Of a DNA stretch of 6,773 bases, positions 4,508-6,773 are shown one piece after another; positions within the stretch are counted from its first letter, which is position 1; the number at the start of each line of letters is the position of its first letter. The notes under the pieces are model-generated. The model was not told where the DNA came from, searched no databases, and saw only the letters and a program-made list of their open reading frames with translations. Source of the DNA: JAFNGF01 sp964567045. Its GTDB lineage: Bacteria > Planctomycetota > Phycisphaerae > Sedimentisphaerales > Anaerobacaceae. The stretch covers positions 1-6,773 of the forward strand of contig CAZMLE010000142.1 of assembly GCA_964567045.1 (NCBI GenBank). Reading direction: 5' to 3'. The position numbers were made by a program, and so were the translations under genes.

Positions 4508-6610
4508 ATGAGATCACTTTGTACAGCTATATTACTTTTCGCGCCGATCCTTGTGTTCGCATCGCTGCCCGGGGACCCACAGGGCCAGAGTAGCCCGCTG
4601 GATAAAGCCTATTGGGTAGATGCTATGGCCAATATCCACGCCAAGTTCACCGGCCAAGAGGGGACTTTTGCCCAATTCGGCGATTCGATCACGGTGACTC
4701 TGGCGTTCTGGACGCCGCTTCTTTACCAGCGCAAAAACGCCCCGCTGGAAATGGAGCAAGCATACCAGTTGGTTAAGGGCTACCTGCAAAAAGAGTGCTG
4801 GCGTGATTGGAAAGGGCCGCAATTCGGCAACGAGGGCGGGATGACCGTTCGCTGGGCGCACGAAAATATCGACACCTGGCTGCAACGTCTGAACCCAGAA
4901 GTGGCTCTAATTATGTTCGGCACAAACGACCTCAATTCGGTGCCGTTGCAGGAGTACCAGGATAAAACCCGCGAGGTTGTAAAGAGGTGCCTGGATAATG
5001 GCACGGTGGTAGTTCTCAGCACCATTCCACCATGTCATGGGTTTGTTGGGAAGTCAGCGGCTTATGCTCAGGCGGTTCGGGACATTGCGCAGCAGATGAA
5101 AGTTCCGCTTATAGACTTTCATGCCGAAATTCTCAAACGCCGTCCGGACGACTGGGATGGTGCGCTCGAAAAGTTCGCCCGATACGAGGGCTACGATGTC
5201 CCGACTCTTTTAGCCCGTGACGGTATCCATCCCAGCCATCCCCAAAAGTACCGCGATGATTACTCGCCGGAAGCACTTGGCTGTTGCGGCTATTCACTGC
5301 GCAATTACCTGGCCTTGATGAAATACGCTGAGGTGCTCATAAGGTTGGAGATGGTTCCGACCGGCGAAGGCAATAGTGCGTTGCTGAGAAGCAGACCTGA
5401 AGGTGTCGCCGTAGTAAATCCGCCCAGGCAGGCGTGGTTTCCCAAGGCCCGGCTGCTTCCGCCGCCCACAGGCCTGACGATAAAGGTCTCGAATGTGCAG
5501 CAGTTAATTAGGGCGCTCGATGAGATAGAGCCTGGCGGAACCATCCTGCTGGCCGACGGCCAGTATATGATGCCTCATTATATCGAAATCAAGACCGACA
5601 AGGTGACATTACGCGGGGCGTCAGGGCGTCCCGAGTGCGTGATTATCGACGGCGCCAATAGCCGGCATGGCGAACTAATCGGTTTGAGCCGATGCTCCGG
5701 CGTCACCATCGCAGACCTGACTATCCAGAACGCGCAGCACAATGGATTCAAGATCAACTCCCAAACTAATGTCCAGGAGCTGACGATTTACAATTGTGTA
5801 ATTCACAACATCTGGCAGCGGGGCGTCAAATCGGTCAAAGTGCCCCAAGAAAATCGCGAGCTGCTCCGTCCCAGGCGCTGCCGGGTGCAGTATTGTCTGT
5901 TTTACAACGACCGACCTAAGCGTTTGAGTGATGATCCGGGCGACATTGCCCGTGGGAACTACATCGGCGGCATCGATATAATGTACGCTGCCGATTGGGT
6001 GATAAGTGACAATGTGTTTATTAACATTGAGGGCGCCACCCGTGAGGCACGCGGAGCCATCTTCATCTGGCATGAATCGCAAGACTGTGTTATTGAACGC
6101 AATATTATTATTGATTGTGATGCGGGCATTTGTCTGGGCAATTCTTACCGTCCGCAGGATACGCCCTACCATTGCCTGCGATGCACCGCCCGCAACAATT
6201 TCGTTACCAGGGCACCCGAGGGCGGCATCGTTACCGTCTACACACGGGACTGCAAGGTTCTGCACAATACCATTTATGAGCCGGATAGTCGCCTGGGTCG
6301 GCTGATTCGTCTTGTTCACGATAACGAGGGCCTGGTGGTAGCGAACAATCTTCTTAGTGGCCCCGAAATCAAAAACGAATCGGCCAGCCAGGTCGTCTTT
6401 GTCAACAATCTGGCTAATGACCTGACCGGCGCGTTCGTCGACCCGGCACGAGGAGACCTGCACATCATGGACTGGGCTACTGACGTTATCGACAAAGCCA
6501 AGCCGCTGCCCCGCGGCCAGCGCAGCGAGCTGCCTGACGTGCCCACCGATATAGACGGGCAACCGCGAGGTCCAAGACCTGATATAGGAGCCGATGAGTT
6601 TGTTCGGTAA
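4508..6610 (+). CDS. Secreted SGNH/GDSL esterase fused to a right-handed beta-helix domain
   Basis: The 700-aa protein starts at ATG 4508 and has a Sec signal peptide of about 18 residues, ending LVFA before SLPG. Residues about 25-290 are an SGNH/GDSL hydrolase. Block I is FGDS (Ser60), block II includes NEGG (Gly110-111), block III is GTND (Asn140) and block V is DGIH (Asp238, His241), so the full catalytic set is present. After a linker, residues about 322-640 form a parallel beta-helix, shown by recurring strands and turns such as VTLRGASG, VIIDGAN, VTIADLTIQNA, ADWVISDNVFINI and CVIERNIIIDCDAGI. This fold is typical of polysaccharide lyases and related proteins. The tail TDIDGQPRGPRPDIGADEF (680-698) is common at the end of exported beta-helix proteins. 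A likely role is deacylation plus binding or cleavage of a polysaccharide. Lyase activity is unproven, because no lyase catalytic residues could be assigned by eye. It is transcribed away from the oxidoreductase operon. Confidence 0.88.
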   Translation: MRSLCTAILLFAPILVFASLPGDPQGQSSPLDKAYWVDAMANIHAKFTGQEGTFAQFGDSITVTLAFWTPLLYQRKNAPLEMEQAYQLVKGYLQKECWRDWKGPQFGNEGGMTVRWAHENIDTWLQRLNPEVALIMFGTNDLNSVPLQEYQDKTREVVKRCLDNGTVVVLSTIPPCHGFVGKSAAYAQAVRDIAQQMKVPLIDFHAEILKRRPDDWDGALEKFARYEGYDVPTLLARDGIHPSHPQKYRDDYSPEALGCCGYSLRNYLALMKYAEVLIRLEMVPTGEGNSALLRSRPEGVAVVNPPRQAWFPKARLLPPPTGLTIKVSNVQQLIRALDEIEPGGTILLADGQYMMPHYIEIKTDKVTLRGASGRPECVIIDGANSRHGELIGLSRCSGVTIADLTIQNAQHNGFKINSQTNVQELTIYNCVIHNIWQRGVKSVKVPQENRELLRPRRCRVQYCLFYNDRPKRLSDDPGDIARGNYIGGIDIMYAADWVISDNVFINIEGATREARGAIFIWHESQDCVIERNIIIDCDAGICLGNSYRPQDTPYHCLRCTARNNFVTRAPEGGIVTVYTRDCKVLHNTIYEPDSRLGRLIRLVHDNEGLVVANNLLSGPEIKNESASQVVFVNNLANDLTGAFVDPARGDLHIMDWATDVIDKAKPLPRGQRSELPDVPTDIDGQPRGPRPDIGADEFVR

Positions 6611-6612
6611 TC

Positions 6613-6648
6613 CCCCCGCGTCTTCCTGGCGGAAGCCAGGAGCGGGGG
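6613..6648 (+). terminator. Strong bulged hairpin after the SGNH/beta-helix gene
   Basis: Two nucleotides after the stop codon a long stem begins. The outer 7 bp are CCCCCGC/GCGGGGG (6613-6619 with 6642-6648). A 4-nt bulge GTCT (6620-6623) follows, then an inner 7-bp stem TCCTGGC/GCCAGGA (6624-6630 with 6635-6641) closed by the GNRA-type loop GGAA. The position fits a terminator or a 3'-end stabiliser of the mRNA. It lacks a T run, so factor-independent termination is uncertain; a REP-like intergenic repeat is the alternative. Confidence 0.5.
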
Positions 6649-6740
6649 CGGACGGAAAATGTACATAAAATCGGCTGGCAACAGTCTGCTGAGTAATGTA
6701 TTATTGGGGGCGAATTTTCTAAGAGGGTGTGTGAAAAGTT

Positions 6741-6769
6741 CAAAGTGATTGTTCAGTATAAGCCGATAC
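6741..6769 (+). promoter_or_regulatory. Possible sigma28-like (FliA) promoter at the right edge
   Basis: GCCGATAC (6762-6769) matches seven of eight bases of the flagellar sigma28 -10 element GCCGATAA. An AAAGT-containing segment (6742-6746), resembling the -35 element, lies upstream. The gap is about 2 bp longer than the enterobacterial optimum, so the -35 match is imperfect. Any gene it would drive lies beyond the window. Otherwise 6649-6773 holds nothing recognisable. Confidence 0.25.
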
Positions 6770-6773
6770 TTCC

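Noticed and set aside
5675..6562. A 295-codon open frame on the - strand opposite the beta-helix domain
   Set aside because: It is antisense to clear beta-helix coding sequence, with no recognisable motif and no ribosome site checked out.

Overview
The window looks like chromosomal DNA of a Planctomycetota-type bacterium, perhaps Phycisphaerae or Sedimentisphaerales. The pointers are a Tat-exported Gfo/Idh/MocA oxidoreductase, a large lipoprotein esterase, a secreted SGNH plus beta-helix protein and abundant intergenic hairpin repeats. This assignment is inference from protein style; no marker gene is present.

Layout. Positions 1-575 hold a HigBA-type toxin-antitoxin pair on the + strand, with the toxin cut by the left edge. 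This part is clearly more A/T-rich (about 42% G+C in a hand count of two lines) than the metabolic genes (about 57% in one counted line). Positions 576-872 are non-coding and contain two small hairpins. A tRNA-Thr(UGU) gene lies on the - strand at 873-944, with a good sigma70-like promoter at 974-1002. From 4303 down to 1104 on the - strand runs a two-gene operon: the exported Gfo/Idh/MocA oxidoreductase, then a lipoprotein alpha/beta hydrolase whose GTG start overlaps the end of the first gene by 22 nt. A 204-bp divergent intergenic region (4304-4507) carries a promoter for that operon, a REP-like double hairpin, an array of 7-bp repeats and a candidate promoter for the rightward gene. The rightward gene (4508-6610) encodes a secreted two-domain protein: an SGNH/GDSL esterase followed by a right-handed parallel beta-helix. 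It ends at a strong bulged hairpin, and the rest is non-coding to the right edge.

How the genes may work together. All three large proteins carry export signals (Tat, lipoprotein and Sec). Two are predicted esterases, one joined to a fold typical of polysaccharide lyases and one to a beta-rich C-terminal region resembling a carbohydrate-binding module. The third belongs to a family that oxidises or reduces sugars. A small divergent locus for attacking an esterified polysaccharide and modifying its sugars outside the cytoplasm is the simplest reading, but no substrate can be named. The toxin-antitoxin pair on the 3' side of the tRNA gene suggests a possible edge of acquired DNA.

No CRISPR array, insertion sequence, rRNA or clearly new defence system is visible. 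The most unusual items are the double-hairpin plus heptamer array between the divergent genes, the SGNH/beta-helix fusion and the non-canonical T-loop of the tRNA.
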